Assembly: GCF_005402965.1 (NCBI RefSeq)
Contig: NZ_BJCF01000041.1
Coordinates: forward strand, 1 to 44,287
Source of the DNA: Dolichospermum planctonicum
Lineage (GTDB): Bacteria > Cyanobacteriota > Cyanobacteriia > Cyanobacteriales > Nostocaceae
Direction: 5' to 3'
DNA: 44,287 bases
Shown: positions 33,401-40,595 of the stretch, piece after piece
Position numbering within the stretch: position 1 is the first letter of the stretch
How the letters are laid out: each line of letters starts with the position of its first letter
Position numbers and translations under genes: made by a program
The notes under the pieces: model-generated
The model's input: the letters and a program-made list of their open reading frames with translations, nothing else
Database searches by the model: none
What the model was told of the DNA's origin: nothing

Positions 33401-34532
33401 GCGATTCTTTAAGCACGTTCCTGAAATGCGTTCTCAGTATGGCTCTCTCTATCCAGCTAGTTACTACCGTCTGCAAGAAGCCTACGACCTGAAACGGCAA
33501 ATTGAAGCGGAGGATAAACGCCGAGAATCCTATTTCTCTAACTTTGATGTGCGTTTAGTGGATGAAACCTCTTTGGATCGGAATATCGACAGTGGCCCTG
33601 CACCCAGCACAATTGCGGTACAACGGGAAGAAGACAAACCCAGCACTGAGATGACTGAGGAGGAAAAGAAAAAAGCCGAAGAGGAAAAACTGAAAAATGG
33701 GAAGGCGGATGCTGAGGCGAACGTCAATGAGAAAAGTGCCGCCACCAAGGCAAAACAAGCCGAAATCCAAAGCAAAATTAACGACCAAGAGAAACGGGCA
33801 CAAGCTACTGACAGTTTTGCGGGTTGGCAAAAACGCATGGAAAGTATCCAAATTCGCTCCGGTAAGCGTAATATTGTCAATACCTACGTTTGGGATGCCG
33901 ATGGCGGACTACGCACAGAAACTCAAAGTTTTGCCAACACGGTAGAGCATACCATTGGTGGGTCCTTTAGCATGAATGCAGGGTTAGGGGTTGAAGGAAA
34001 GTTTGCTGCTGGTGCTGCTGTTGAACTCACTGCCCAAGCTACGGTAAACTTGACTCAAACCATGAGTAAAACGGAACTGCGGAGTAGGGGGTTTGAGTTA
34101 AATGTAGACCTGAGTGGGTTGGAATATAAAGGCATCACCGACTACAAAGACCGACCCATTTTACCCGGTCAAAAAGTAGACCGCTATCGGTTTATGAGTT
34201 TCTACCTCGAAGGTAGCACCAATCACTTCCAAGACTTCTTTAACTATGTGGTTGATCCAGAATGGTTACGCAGTAATGATGAGGAAGCACGAGCGTTACG
34301 TCAAGCTCAAGCCGGAAAACCCAATAAAGCCTGGCGGGTTTTACACCGTGTGACTTATGTGGAACGTCCAGCTTTGATGGGTTTTGGTCATGATGTTCGC
34401 AAGTTACGGGCGGCTGCTGAGAGTTCCGAAAATCAAAGACTCATGGATAAAATTGGCGATTTGGAGAAGAAAAACCAAGAATTAGAGAAGAAACTTGATC
34501 AAATTCTTGACTACCTAAAACCAAAGCCATAG
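27456..34532 (+). CDS. Giant LamG/ricin-like/coiled-coil protein, 2358 aa
   Basis: No signal peptide or membrane segment. Visible parts: unknown N-region (1-390); two small beta modules (about 395-520: GDLVKIMGTSDYQGLYQAK and GDEVQIAGTENYNNSY); LamG 1 (about 526-735, GIVFDGVDDHIALPE to LVAYWRLG); a beta domain (750-885); coiled coil (892-972); three ricin-type repeats (973-1113, with FMEVDGT, HLEVDGT, SLEIDGI); coiled coil (1115-1190); LamG 2 (1272-1497) with a charged helical insert (1382-1422); LamG 3 (1516-1712); a Gly/Ser-rich amphipathic beta segment (1792-1902); a Lys/Glu helix; a second such segment (2159-2239); a C-terminal coiled coil. The two beta segments share MNAGLG. Lectin parts plus pore-like strands suggest a toxin or adhesin; this is inference. 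GC is visibly higher than in neighbours, hinting at transfer. Confidence 0.85.
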   Translation: MLLLADQKLEHINTIAHEGKVVVLTTDIDGKIRYTVKQDGFEDSYLNTKEAERTGWERWQELEFPKEEKDDQSVIDKETAELTDQKGAFILKSRYRTDTETAVAPVQAISALGHIYIFRQSKSNTLLVDRFVLDGMTNKLNRKLEVRFKRSKQKHTPTKNMNKGSNGVLNNIDTLDFRDANGKFFYEPTTELCLVNNLHKGWFSVVLVPTIENDVHRWHIFAYNSQTQKVELTTIRTSEEGLFEVKDYTIFEEINETLVPRQIPGIIKRTLDISGTTITNGLTATQYDLQQEQQTQSGEMQLLKTATRLMLAIPTDKGAATLNFAIAGDGTLAEIDETADKTILRSKTREILLPLNTLDEIKALADRTPPPQGMITGLAEGTDEDDAENLVKIATQGQASELTNGDLVKIMGTSDYQGLYQAKTVDENTFDIDLGLTQGLGYWEKEEEEEGGLIFDGMITAYEKTADGKLRVTCPNHGLDNGDEVQIAGTENYNNSYPIKKLDDSHFVIERKWATGSAINIKLVSRRRRGIVFDGVDDHIALPEMNHNYSQGITIEAWVWYDSFKNTSRIIDFGNGSGVENIVLANEGTTNNLTFWVFQGTTAQSITVQGVLETGKWMHLAATIDESGHATLYKNGKVIKTGSVHLPKTINRTKNYIARSNWPNHIWPNHSYFQGKISDLRIWKTERTVEDIKNSMYLQLRGKEVGLVAYWRLGAIGEGQVVDFSINGQNGTVYGDAYVSAATLNRKLAGGLDAVKYSNDDLFAVSERATYEESFEFKVVSSSAVNLAYLDNADGKNLGTKLFKLSYWGKASRSAEAKQIIAPEQIKQNKFEDLGGGWYRVSGNVTIPDGISMLRCFEIANVQGDWQSLEIRKHRIRLLSDSITEAKYTDNVTLASLADQQASLPSKLSQLEIKEKEEVSLELEKRKLNQQLAALANLGQAETRINQIKQEINQLEEEQRKYQAEIDNLFNYWCVIINVQSRNFMEVDGTSVVAQQSTSSEAIWKSSAWYDAHWRIDCIEGKFYRLQNRQTNNHLEVDGTQATARCNYQATEEAWRTNNYYYDAEWLIEKVGNYYRFEIRVNQNSLEIDGIALNARQRYSACADEQWQIISTGQAVNQVTIDSKKSSLAITQNTIKLKKSELQTLEEVVKDGRTKESIWKGRLKEIENQLQQVQTALNTLNNEILKVLSTTKQTPQTMPQIAKDSKGLVTQGAVLGFVNSVTRLNAIETSEGNVQLSYFDNQRRMRQTNYDATADSKNATFEQWIPDAQRSCLNFNTSNSVVKLDKDLDLPPDWSIEAWFVYPLPEAGEWNTLIRGKDADIHILVRNRKQLGICLSNDPLGQIFYDSGFNMELLSEGWHHLTAVGKGDTTLFYIDGKKVGDTKAKALADAEENLKKTPNDATVKQKLEKLKKASLKPVSKVYAIGNNVFNGVGCGQPFGKVAEVRIWGVALTNDEIAVNAKTLLSGNEPGLLAYYPFNEATGTVVRDQSGQGNNGTVSGASWWGCTAPIGNPGNAVVQFDGVNDYIKTSAQFPTGNEITIEYWFKGTSFQSAVRQQEGNNYIVAGWNGLHIISSDGGVSGIKVGDTATNGSWHHIAMTWKRNTPNGFVSYLDGVLVAQRMSANVALPTFSTSQPIFLASFLGTSEFTNGQLAEVRIWKVARTQSEIQRDMYQSLTGKEANLVAYYPLNEIKPEDSVRKVLDLAGNNHGTVTEAIVVEENSLPIIPNALLCNEYSSVSLDSNTKRKVAMMRRFFAHPSPNGVTLLPDKRVEALELKWIGNAQFAPTLLGYIEGPPPVPSENLTLEEDYNGATSVELTMSEDVEFNWTRSQDSGLGANAEVFIGGDTEMNAGLGLTTKIGAMRAGFKGNFDFSYQFQNESSITSSSSLSMTDKLELRGTPEESTKFPHLGTRFIPKNIGYALVVSALADVFVTRLARSGKMIGYQVLPVDGIPPDVNTITFLMNPAYTMNGSLDGMTGSSATSERFFKHVPEMRSQYGSLYPASYYRLQEAYDLKRQIEAEDKRRESYFSNFDVRLVDETSLDRNIDSGPAPSTIAVQREEDKPSTEMTEEEKKKAEEEKLKNGKADAEANVNEKSAATKAKQAEIQSKINDQEKRAQATDSFAGWQKRMESIQIRSGKRNIVNTYVWDADGGLRTETQSFANTVEHTIGGSFSMNAGLGVEGKFAAGAAVELTAQATVNLTQTMSKTELRSRGFELNVDLSGLEYKGITDYKDRPILPGQKVDRYRFMSFYLEGSTNHFQDFFNYVVDPEWLRSNDEEARALRQAQAGKPNKAWRVLHRVTYVERPALMGFGHDVRKLRAAAESSENQRLMDKIGDLEKKNQELEKKLDQILDYLKPKP

Positions 34533-34597
34533 TTGATTATTCTAGAAGAGGGTTTTATCCAGAAATCCTCTCGACCATTGACTTACAGCAAGTAGCT

Positions 34598-34911
34598 TTG
34601 AGTGAGGTACATCTTATGCGGGCAAGATGCCCGCACCACAAGAGTTTTATGATTAATATCTGTACTTGATCAGACCGGAAACTGCTGTAAAAACAACAAT
34701 GGGACTTACGTAAGTGTCACACCAAAAATCTGTTGTCGGGTGTTTTACTACTGCTTGAGTGAGGTACATCTTATGCGGGCAAGATGCCCGCACCACAAGA
34801 GTTTTATGATTAATATCTGTACTTGATCAGACCGGGAACTGCTGTAAAAACAACAATGGGACTTATGTAAGTGTCACACCAAAAATCTGTTGTCGGGTGT
34901 TTTACTACTGC
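34598..34911. repeat. 157-bp tandem duplication, two units
   Basis: Units 34598-34754 and 34755-34911 differ at only two positions that I found (GGAAACT/GGGAACT and CTTACGTAAG/CTTATGTAAG). Each includes one GCGGGCAAGATGCCCGC palindrome (34619-34635 and 34775-34791). The unit's first half resembles 232-305. It lies just after the giant gene. Confidence 0.93.
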
Positions 34912-35006
34912 ATGCCTGCAAATAAACAGATTGTTGATATCTGAAGTGGTTGGTGAGCTTGCCGAACCACACCCTACCAAGGTGCCAGTTGCTTCAGTCC
35001 TGAAGA

Positions 35007-35039
35007 AGATCCCTGATTTCTTAAAGAAGTCAGGGATCT
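35007..35039. repeat. Long hairpin AGATCCCTGA…TCAGGGATCT
   Basis: A ten-base perfect stem with an inner TTCTT/AAGAA stem, then CTGACTTTATA. It could be the transcription end for the giant-gene region or a dispersed palindrome. It is 65 bases before upp. Confidence 0.6.
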
Positions 35040-35104
35040 GACTTTATATAGCAGTATGATAGTTTTTTAGTTCTTAATATAATAACGGGCTGCCTTTTTT
35101 CTTT

Positions 35105-35758
35105 ATGACGCAACAACAACTGCGTATTTATGTCCCACCTCACCCCTTAATTCAGCACTGGTTGGGAGTTGCCCGTGATGTAGCTACGCCATCGGTATTA
35201 TTTCGTTCTGCTATCACTGAGTTGGGCAGGTGGCTAACTTATGAAGCTACTAGGGAATGGTTGCCCACCCAAGAAACAATGGTCCAGAGTCCCCTAGCTG
35301 CCTGTCCAGCGACTTTTATTGACTCTCGCATACCTGTGGCTGTTGTGCCGATTTTGCGGGCTGGTTTGGGCTTATTGGAGGGATCTGCCGGTGTACTACC
35401 TTTGGCTTCAATTTATCATTTTGGTTTAGTACGCAATGAAGAAACCTTAGAACCTACTTGTTATTTGAATAAACTCCCCGAAAAATTTGACCCGGAAACC
35501 AGGGTATTAATTACCGAACCAATGTTAGCTACAGGAGGTTCTATAATGGCAGTAATGGCGGAATTAACCCAAAGAGGTGTTGATTCCACTTTAACTCGGA
35601 TTGTTTCTGTGGTTGCTGCACCTGTGGCTTTACAAAAGTTGGCTGCTGTCTATCCCGGTTTAACCATTTACACCGCTACTATTGACGAAACGGTTAATGA
35701 TCAGGGATATATTGTACCAGGATTGGGAGATGCGGGCGATCGCATTTTTGGGACTTAA
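35105..35758 (+). CDS. upp: Uracil phosphoribosyltransferase
   Basis: Salvages uracil to UMP with PRPP. The type I PRT fold is clear: P-H-P-L-I-Q-H-W-L near the start, R-A-G-L-G-L-L-E-G, the PRPP loop EPMLATGGSIMA (canonically D-P-M-L-A-T-G-G-S) and the C-terminal uracil-site block D-Q-G-Y-I-V-P-G-L-G-D-A-G-D-R-I-F-G-T. Length 217 is usual. It ends at a HIP1 GGCGATCGC site. It may be co-transcribed with the next small gene, 75 bases away. Confidence 0.96.
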   Translation: MTQQQLRIYVPPHPLIQHWLGVARDVATPSVLFRSAITELGRWLTYEATREWLPTQETMVQSPLAACPATFIDSRIPVAVVPILRAGLGLLEGSAGVLPLASIYHFGLVRNEETLEPTCYLNKLPEKFDPETRVLITEPMLATGGSIMAVMAELTQRGVDSTLTRIVSVVAAPVALQKLAAVYPGLTIYTATIDETVNDQGYIVPGLGDAGDRIFGT

Positions 35759-35833
35759 GCTAGGGTGCAGCTAAGGCTGGAAAATAGCTAAGGTATTTTC
35801 AAAGTTGCTTATTTTCTAAAAGGCGTTAAAAAT

Positions 35834-36157
35834 ATGAGTCAGCAAGATGGTTTTGGTAGTGGTTTTCTCCTGGGAACATTAATTGGTGGTGTGGTTGGGG
35901 GTGTTTTGGGTGCGGTGATTACCTCTAGATTAGACTTAACAGCAAACTCAGAAGAGGATAATGGGTTAACTGTTGGCGAAAATAATGAACCAGGGGCAAA
36001 TAGAAAAAGACGAATGCGGGCTTCAGCTAATGAAAATTTAGAGATAGAAGCCACCAGGCGATCGCTCGAAGATAAAATCGCCCAACTTAATGCCACAATT
36101 GATGATGTGCGGCAGCAATTGGGAAATGTCAAGAGTATTAATATTGGCAATGAATAA
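35834..36157 (+). CDS. Small protein with Gly-zipper TM and coiled coil, 107 aa
   Basis: Residues 8-32 (GSGFLLGTLIGGVVGGVLGA) form a glycine-zipper membrane helix of the YtxH-like type. The middle is polar and basic, and about 68-98 form a coiled coil (L-E-D-K-I-A-Q-L-N-A-T-I-D-D-V-R). Function unknown; similar proteins are common in cyanobacteria. A HIP1-like GCGATCGCT occurs within the gene near 36058. Confidence 0.8.
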   Translation: MSQQDGFGSGFLLGTLIGGVVGGVLGAVITSRLDLTANSEEDNGLTVGENNEPGANRKRRMRASANENLEIEATRRSLEDKIAQLNATIDDVRQQLGNVKSINIGNE

Positions 36158-36240
36158 CCCGGTGTCAGAATCAGGTGGTTATCGAGCGAAGTCGAAATAA
36201 TGTCCGAGATTAAAGGATGAAGACAGAGATTGTATCACAA

Positions 36241-36310
36241 ATTACCCATTACCAATTACCCATTACCAATTACCCATTACCCATTACCCATTACCCATTA
36301 CCCATTACCA
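36241..36310. repeat. Heptamer tandem repeat CCCATTA / CCAATTA (STRR)
   Basis: About ten units, mixing ATTACCC and ATTACCA. Same heptamer as at 18441-18490. Confidence 0.9.
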
Positions 36311-36421
36311 GTAATTAGTAGTTATATTGTATATTGATTACAAGCCACACAATATGACTTGCACTAAATTAAAATCAATCATGAATCTATGTTTGACATT
36401 TAACAGGAAAGTCACCCGGCC

Positions 36422-36700
36422 ATGAATTTACTCATTACAACCCTAGCCACTTTTGTCACTTTTTACAGCTATTTGCTGATTATTCGGGTCTTACTAACTT
36501 GGTTTCCCACTGTTGACTGGTCTAGTCAACCATTTGCGGCTTTAAGTCAAATTAGTGACCCATATTTAAATCTATTTCGTTCCATTATTCCTCCTTTGGG
36601 TGGTATGGATTTTTCTCCTATCCTAGCATTTCTGGCTTTAAACATAGTTGGTGATCTTTTGAATAATTTAGCCCGTGTTACTTTAGTCACAGGGTTTTAA
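36422..36700 (+). CDS. YggT family membrane protein, 92 aa
   Basis: Two hydrophobic segments (about 5-27 and 66-88) flank the conserved loop I-R-V-L-L-T-W-F-P…I-S-D-P-Y-L-N-L-F-R-S-I-I-P-P-L-G-G-M-D-F-S-P-I-L-A. YggT/Ycf19 proteins help chloroplast nucleoid and septum organisation; in cyanobacteria they affect cell shape and nucleoids. The ATG is at the end of an ACCCGGCC leader. A tnpB element is inserted directly downstream. Confidence 0.92.
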   Translation: MNLLITTLATFVTFYSYLLIIRVLLTWFPTVDWSSQPFAALSQISDPYLNLFRSIIPPLGGMDFSPILAFLALNIVGDLLNNLARVTLVTGF

Positions 36701-36721
36701 GGCACAGGTCACTTACTCAAG

Positions 36722-38183
36722 ATAGTGAGGGTAATTCTTGACGCTCCCCGCCCTATAGAGGGACGGGGATTCTTGTTTCAATGAGCAACCTTATTCAAAC
36801 TTGTTACCAAGTCTGAGCAGAGGGTAATCTCTCCACAAGCGTTATTAGTTTCCGTCCGCCCGACGGTACTTAAATCATAGCCAGTTTGTTTTAGTGCTTT
36901 AGTTAGGATGTTAATTGCAGCATTGTGGTCACGGTCGAGAACACAACCACATTTACAAACATGAGTTCTAACTGATAGGGATTTTCTAACTATTTCTCCA
37001 CAATGAGAACAATTTTGAGAAGTATATTGTGGTGCAACAGGTACAATTACACGACCATAGACTTTACCAAAATATTCTAACCATTGAGTAAACAATGACC
37101 ATCCAGCATCACTAATTGATTTGGCTAATTTGCTATTCTTAACCATATTTTTCACTTGCAGTTTTTCAAAGGCCACTAAATCGTTAGATTTAACTACGCA
37201 CAATGCTGTTTTCACAGCAAAGTCTTTACGTTGACGTGAAACTTGCAAATGTTTTCTACCAAGACGGTTAATAGCTTTTTTGCGATTATTAGAACCTTTC
37301 TTTTTGCGACTAACTTTTTTCTGTAATCGTTTTAAAGATTTTTCTGATTTCCGCAAATGCCTAGGATTATCAATTTTATCCCCTTGAGAATTAGTGTAGA
37401 AACTGTTAAGACCAACATCTAAACCAACGGTTTTACCTGTAGCATTGATGTCAATATTCCGTTCTGCATCTACACAAAACTGGATATAGTAACCGTCAGA
37501 ACGTTTAACTATCCTAACTCTCTTTATTTGCTTAATCTGGTAAAAATGTAAATCCCAAGTTCCAATTAATTTCAACTGACCAATACCACATTTGTCTATG
37601 AAAGTAATGTGCTTACGGTAATCTAAAAGTTTCCATCCACTTGTCTTATATTCAACTGAACGGTTATTTTTTTGAAATCTGGGATAACCCTTCTTACCTG
37701 GAACTTTTGCCTTACAATTATCAAAAAATCGCTTAATTGCAAAAGCAGTTCTTTCTGCTGCTGCTTGTCTAGCCATGGAATTTAATTTATCAGCAAAATC
37801 AAATTCATTAGCTAATACCGCAGTGTGTTTATTCAGGTCGTAATATTTAACATTTTGATTGTCCATCCAAAAGCGCAAGCACTTATTACGGATGAATTGG
37901 GTTATCCGTATAGCCTGATCAATTTTTTGATATTGCTGCTTTGTGCCTTTGGCTTTAAATTCAAAAACAATCATTTTTTTATTACTAATTCGACCTGTTT
38001 TCAGTATAGTATACTTTAGGGAATTAGTCAATCCCTAAGATTGGTAAAAATGAAACTACCCTCTCTCACGATTAAGCTGCGCTTAATATCCCTTGAAGGG
38101 TGTTTAATTTTTACCCGCCTTACATCCCCACCCTGTAGAGGGATGGGGTATTACAGCGTTTTCTGATGAATTACTCTCACTAT
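36722..38183. mobile_element. Solo tnpB element of IS200/IS605-type
   Basis: It consists of tnpB (minus strand) between two hairpin ends with no tnpA. Each end has a CCCC-[G/A]-CCCT-(4 nt)-AGGG-A-[C/T]-GGGG stem (36746-36767 and 38126-38147), which differ by a paired G-C to A-T swap. Further out, ATAGTGAG[G/A]GTAATTC occurs at both sides in inverted orientation (36722-36737; 38168-38183, one mismatch). Exact ends cannot be fixed without an empty site. Being tnpA-less it would need a transposase in trans. Confidence 0.7.
36778..37974 (-). CDS. tnpB: TnpB RNA-guided nuclease-like protein (IS605 OrfB), 398 aa
   Basis: The RuvC-type catalytic residues appear as GLDVGLNSF (D186), V-A-F-E-K-L (E270) and L-D-R-D-H-N-A-A-I-N-I (D347/D349). 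A zinc finger CSHC…CKC (C322, C325, C340, C342) lies between the last two. The start chosen is ATG 37974 (MIVFEFKAKGTKQQ), the usual TnpB N-terminus; a TTG at 38031 would add 19 residues. All active-site residues are intact, so it may be a working omega-RNA-guided nuclease; the omega RNA would come from the gene's 3' end and the right-end hairpin. Confidence 0.94.
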   Translation of the reverse strand: MIVFEFKAKGTKQQYQKIDQAIRITQFIRNKCLRFWMDNQNVKYYDLNKHTAVLANEFDFADKLNSMARQAAAERTAFAIKRFFDNCKAKVPGKKGYPRFQKNNRSVEYKTSGWKLLDYRKHITFIDKCGIGQLKLIGTWDLHFYQIKQIKRVRIVKRSDGYYIQFCVDAERNIDINATGKTVGLDVGLNSFYTNSQGDKIDNPRHLRKSEKSLKRLQKKVSRKKKGSNNRKKAINRLGRKHLQVSRQRKDFAVKTALCVVKSNDLVAFEKLQVKNMVKNSKLAKSISDAGWSLFTQWLEYFGKVYGRVIVPVAPQYTSQNCSHCGEIVRKSLSVRTHVCKCGCVLDRDHNAAINILTKALKQTGYDLSTVGRTETNNACGEITLCSDLVTSLNKVAH

Positions 38184-38214
38184 ATATCATGTAAAATATA
38201 TCTATATCCAAAGA

Positions 38215-38646
38215 TTACCTTCTTACTTTACCGCTGAAGCCAGCCGCTTTAAACTGTTTCAATTTCAATGGTAAAGGTTGATTACTAGGTACAGAAATTC
38301 TCAATTCAAAATCACTGACTCCTGGGGGAACTTCAGCTATGCCACCGAGACGAGTACGATTTTGTAGTATAGGATCATTATTTCTATCATAAATGCGCCC
38401 AAAAATGTCCGCATCATAGACGGTTTTATTTGTGCTGTTGTTAGCTTTACCTGTGACTATAAAACAAGTAGCAGAATTTGAACCGCTGCTAGTTACCACT
38501 CCAGTCGCTAGTTCTAAAGGACAATCATGGTAGGAAATATCAGATAATTTAATCTGTGTTAAAGCTAAAGCGGTGGGAGTCCCTATCCAGGAAAGTAACC
38601 CCATAAAACCAGCAATAACAATGAAGCGAATTGAGTTTAAACGCAT
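38215..38646 (-). CDS. Secreted hypothetical protein, 143 aa
   Basis: From ATG 38646 (MRLNSIRFIVIAGFMGLLSW) there is a Sec signal peptide with probable cleavage at A-L-A after about 29 residues. The mature part is a small beta-rich domain with two Cys (DCPLEL, SATCFIV) that may form a disulfide. It ends with F-E-L-R-I-S-V-P-S-N-Q-P-L-P-L-K-L-K-Q-F-K-A-A-G-F. This conserved cyanobacterial type resembles FxLYD-like domains; function unknown. A GTG at 38655 is an alternative start. The upstream 320 bp holds only heptamer repeats. Confidence 0.82.
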   Translation of the reverse strand: MRLNSIRFIVIAGFMGLLSWIGTPTALALTQIKLSDISYHDCPLELATGVVTSSGSNSATCFIVTGKANNSTNKTVYDADIFGRIYDRNNDPILQNRTRLGGIAEVPPGVSDFELRISVPSNQPLPLKLKQFKAAGFSGKVRR

Positions 38647-38702
38647 AAAATACACCAGTGAAAATTTCTTAAATAGGGCTTGCTGAATAAGTTGTTTGTG
38701 AG

Positions 38703-38749
38703 GGAAGGGAACAGGGAACAGGGAACAGGGAAGAGGGAAGAGGGAACAG
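38703..38749. repeat. Heptamer tandem repeat GGGAACA (STRR)
   Basis: Six or so units of GGGAACA/GGGAAGA lie in the 322-bp gap between the secreted protein and argJ. The rest of the gap shows no gene. Confidence 0.85.
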
Positions 38750-38968
38750 TTTTAACTGTTTGGATATCCTCAATTACCTTACAGGACTAACTACAAGCCG
38801 CACCCCAACGGTTTCTATGATCAGTATATTTTTGTTATTTAAACCTAATTCTAGACTAATTTCAGGTGCGAGCAATGGCAGGACTTAAGCAACTGATATA
38901 ATATTCTAACTGGTATTGAGGACTTTAGTCCTGTGTTCGAGATACTAGGAGCTAAAGCCACGATTTTT

Positions 38969-40210
38969 CTAAGTTGTATACTCAGCGTTAATCCTCACAT
39001 AATCATAACTCAAATCACAACCCCAGGCTTTACCTGTACCATGACCATTTCCCACACCAACGGAAATTAACACCGTATCTGACTGTAAATACTCACCGTG
39101 AACCGCTGCTTTTAAATATGCACTAGCTGCGGCTTTATCAAAAGCTAAAGGTTGACCATTTTCAAAGAGTAAAATATCCCCTAATTTAATGGAGAGGTTG
39201 TCTTGTTCAAAAGGTACACCAGACCGCCCCGCAGCCGCCGCTATCCGTCCCCAATTCGGATCATGACCAAAAATGGCCGCTTTCACTAAAGACGAGCCAA
39301 CAATGGTTTTGGCGATTTGTCGGGCTGATAATTCATCATAAGCACCCGTAACCTGTACCTCTATTAAACAAGTTGCACCTTCTCCATCACGGGCGATCGC
39401 TTTAGCTAAATGTTGACAGACATAAGTTAACATAGCTTCTAACTTCTCCGCTTCTGCACCCATTTCTGTAATTGCGGGAGTGCGAGATTCACCATTTGCT
39501 AAAGCGATTAAACAATCATTTGTACTCGTATCACCATCCACTGTGATCGAATTAAAACTTCTATCTGCTGCTCTAGTTAACATTTGTTGCCAAAGTGTAG
39601 AGGATACAGCAGCATCACAGGTAACAAAAGCTAACATTGTCGCCATATTGGGGTGAATCATTCCCGAACCCTTAGCAATACCACCGATACGCACGGGACG
39701 ATCATGTATAATGGTTTCTAAAGCAATAGATTTTGTGACTAAATCTGTGGTAATAATTGCCCCTGCGGCTGCATCCGAACCTGTGTCGGAAAGCGCTGCG
39801 ACTACCTTGGGTATACCATCCCGCAGGATATCCATTTTAATTCTTTGACCAATTACACCAGTGGAAGCTAATAAAATAGATTCCGGGTTAATATTTAATT
39901 CCTTCCCTAATAAATCAGCACTTTCTTGAGCGTCCTTAACTCCTTGTTCACCGGTTGCAGCGTTAGCTTGTCCCGCATTACAAAGGATAGCTTTAGCACT
40001 ATGTTTCCCTTGTAACACTTGCCGACAATAATCTACACAAGCTGCTTTGACATGACTAGTAGTAAATACACCAGCGGCGATCGCTTCCACATCTGATACA
40101 ATCAAAGCTAAATCTGGTAATCCCGAAGCCTTTAGTCCTGCTGTAATTCCCGCTGCTTTATATCCTCGTGCTGCTGTCACACCACCCGGAATTATTTGCC
40201 AATTTGCCAT
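38969..40210 (-). CDS. argJ: Arginine biosynthesis bifunctional protein ArgJ
   Basis: Ornithine acetyltransferase/N-acetylglutamate synthase: it transfers acetyl from N-acetylornithine to glutamate in the cyclic arginine pathway. Start at ATG 40210 (MANWQIIPGGVTAARGY) gives 413 residues, the usual length; an upstream in-frame start adds 15 unrelated residues. The self-cleavage site is HPNMA|TMLAF with nucleophile T191. The blocks G-V-F-T-T, D-G-D-T-S-T-N-D and G-H-D-P-N-W-G-R are conserved. No other arg gene is adjacent. Confidence 0.96.
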   Translation of the reverse strand: MANWQIIPGGVTAARGYKAAGITAGLKASGLPDLALIVSDVEAIAAGVFTTSHVKAACVDYCRQVLQGKHSAKAILCNAGQANAATGEQGVKDAQESADLLGKELNINPESILLASTGVIGQRIKMDILRDGIPKVVAALSDTGSDAAAGAIITTDLVTKSIALETIIHDRPVRIGGIAKGSGMIHPNMATMLAFVTCDAAVSSTLWQQMLTRAADRSFNSITVDGDTSTNDCLIALANGESRTPAITEMGAEAEKLEAMLTYVCQHLAKAIARDGEGATCLIEVQVTGAYDELSARQIAKTIVGSSLVKAAIFGHDPNWGRIAAAAGRSGVPFEQDNLSIKLGDILLFENGQPLAFDKAAASAYLKAAVHGEYLQSDTVLISVGVGNGHGTGKAWGCDLSYDYVRINAEYTT

Positions 40211-40469
40211 AATTTTGTCCACAATTATTATATTGCCTTTGTTATTAAAATACATTCTGCTGCTAGTTTGATATCAGCGTCCAGTATTTATGTCTATAAG
40301 TAATTTTATCCGTTGATGACAATTTTTTTCTCAAAAAATTTCCAACCAACCGACCATAAACCGACCCTAAAGACCATAAGTAATCACAAATTACGAAATA
40401 AATCAAATAATTTATCTTTATCTGCGTTTATCTGCGTTCATTTGCGTTTAATTATCCTCAAAAATAAAA

Positions 40470-40490
40470 GAGAGCCATTTAATGGCTCTC
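40470..40490 (-). terminator. Distal terminator after gatB
   Basis: Read on the minus strand, perfect ten-base arms GAGAGCCATT/AATGGCTCTC are followed by TTTTATTTTT. The 20 bases before the stem (GATGCACCCTGATGATTTT) match those before the proximal hairpin at 40579. Confidence 0.75.
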
Positions 40491-40539
40491 TAAAATCATC
40501 AGGGTGCATCTACCTAGCACATTATATAATTCTAGCGCC

Positions 40540-40562
40540 AAGGGGTTAAACCCCTTTTTTTA
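40540..40562 (+). terminator. Plus-strand intrinsic terminator without obvious gene
   Basis: AAGGGG…CCCCTT with an eight-T run on the plus strand. No plus-strand CDS ends here (genes on both sides are minus), so it may end a short unannotated RNA or act against antisense reading. Confidence 0.65.
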
Positions 40563-40578
40563 CTTTACCGATAAAAAA

Positions 40579-40595
40579 AGAGCTAAATTAGCTCT
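40579..40595 (-). terminator. Proximal terminator of gatB
   Basis: On the minus strand AGAGCTAA/TTAGCTCT arms are followed by seven T. It starts 43 bases after the gatB stop codon and shares its 5' flank (ACGCAACTTGATGATTGGG) with the second hairpin at 40470. Confidence 0.8.

Noticed and set aside
33530-33880. Long minus-strand ORFs within the giant gene
   Set aside because: They are shadows of the Lys/Glu-rich plus-strand coding region (Phe/Ser/Leu-rich antisense) with no start signals.
40313-40549. A 78-codon plus-strand ORF
   Set aside because: It spans terminator hairpins and typical repeat-derived text (LSLSAFICVHLRLI); not a real gene.
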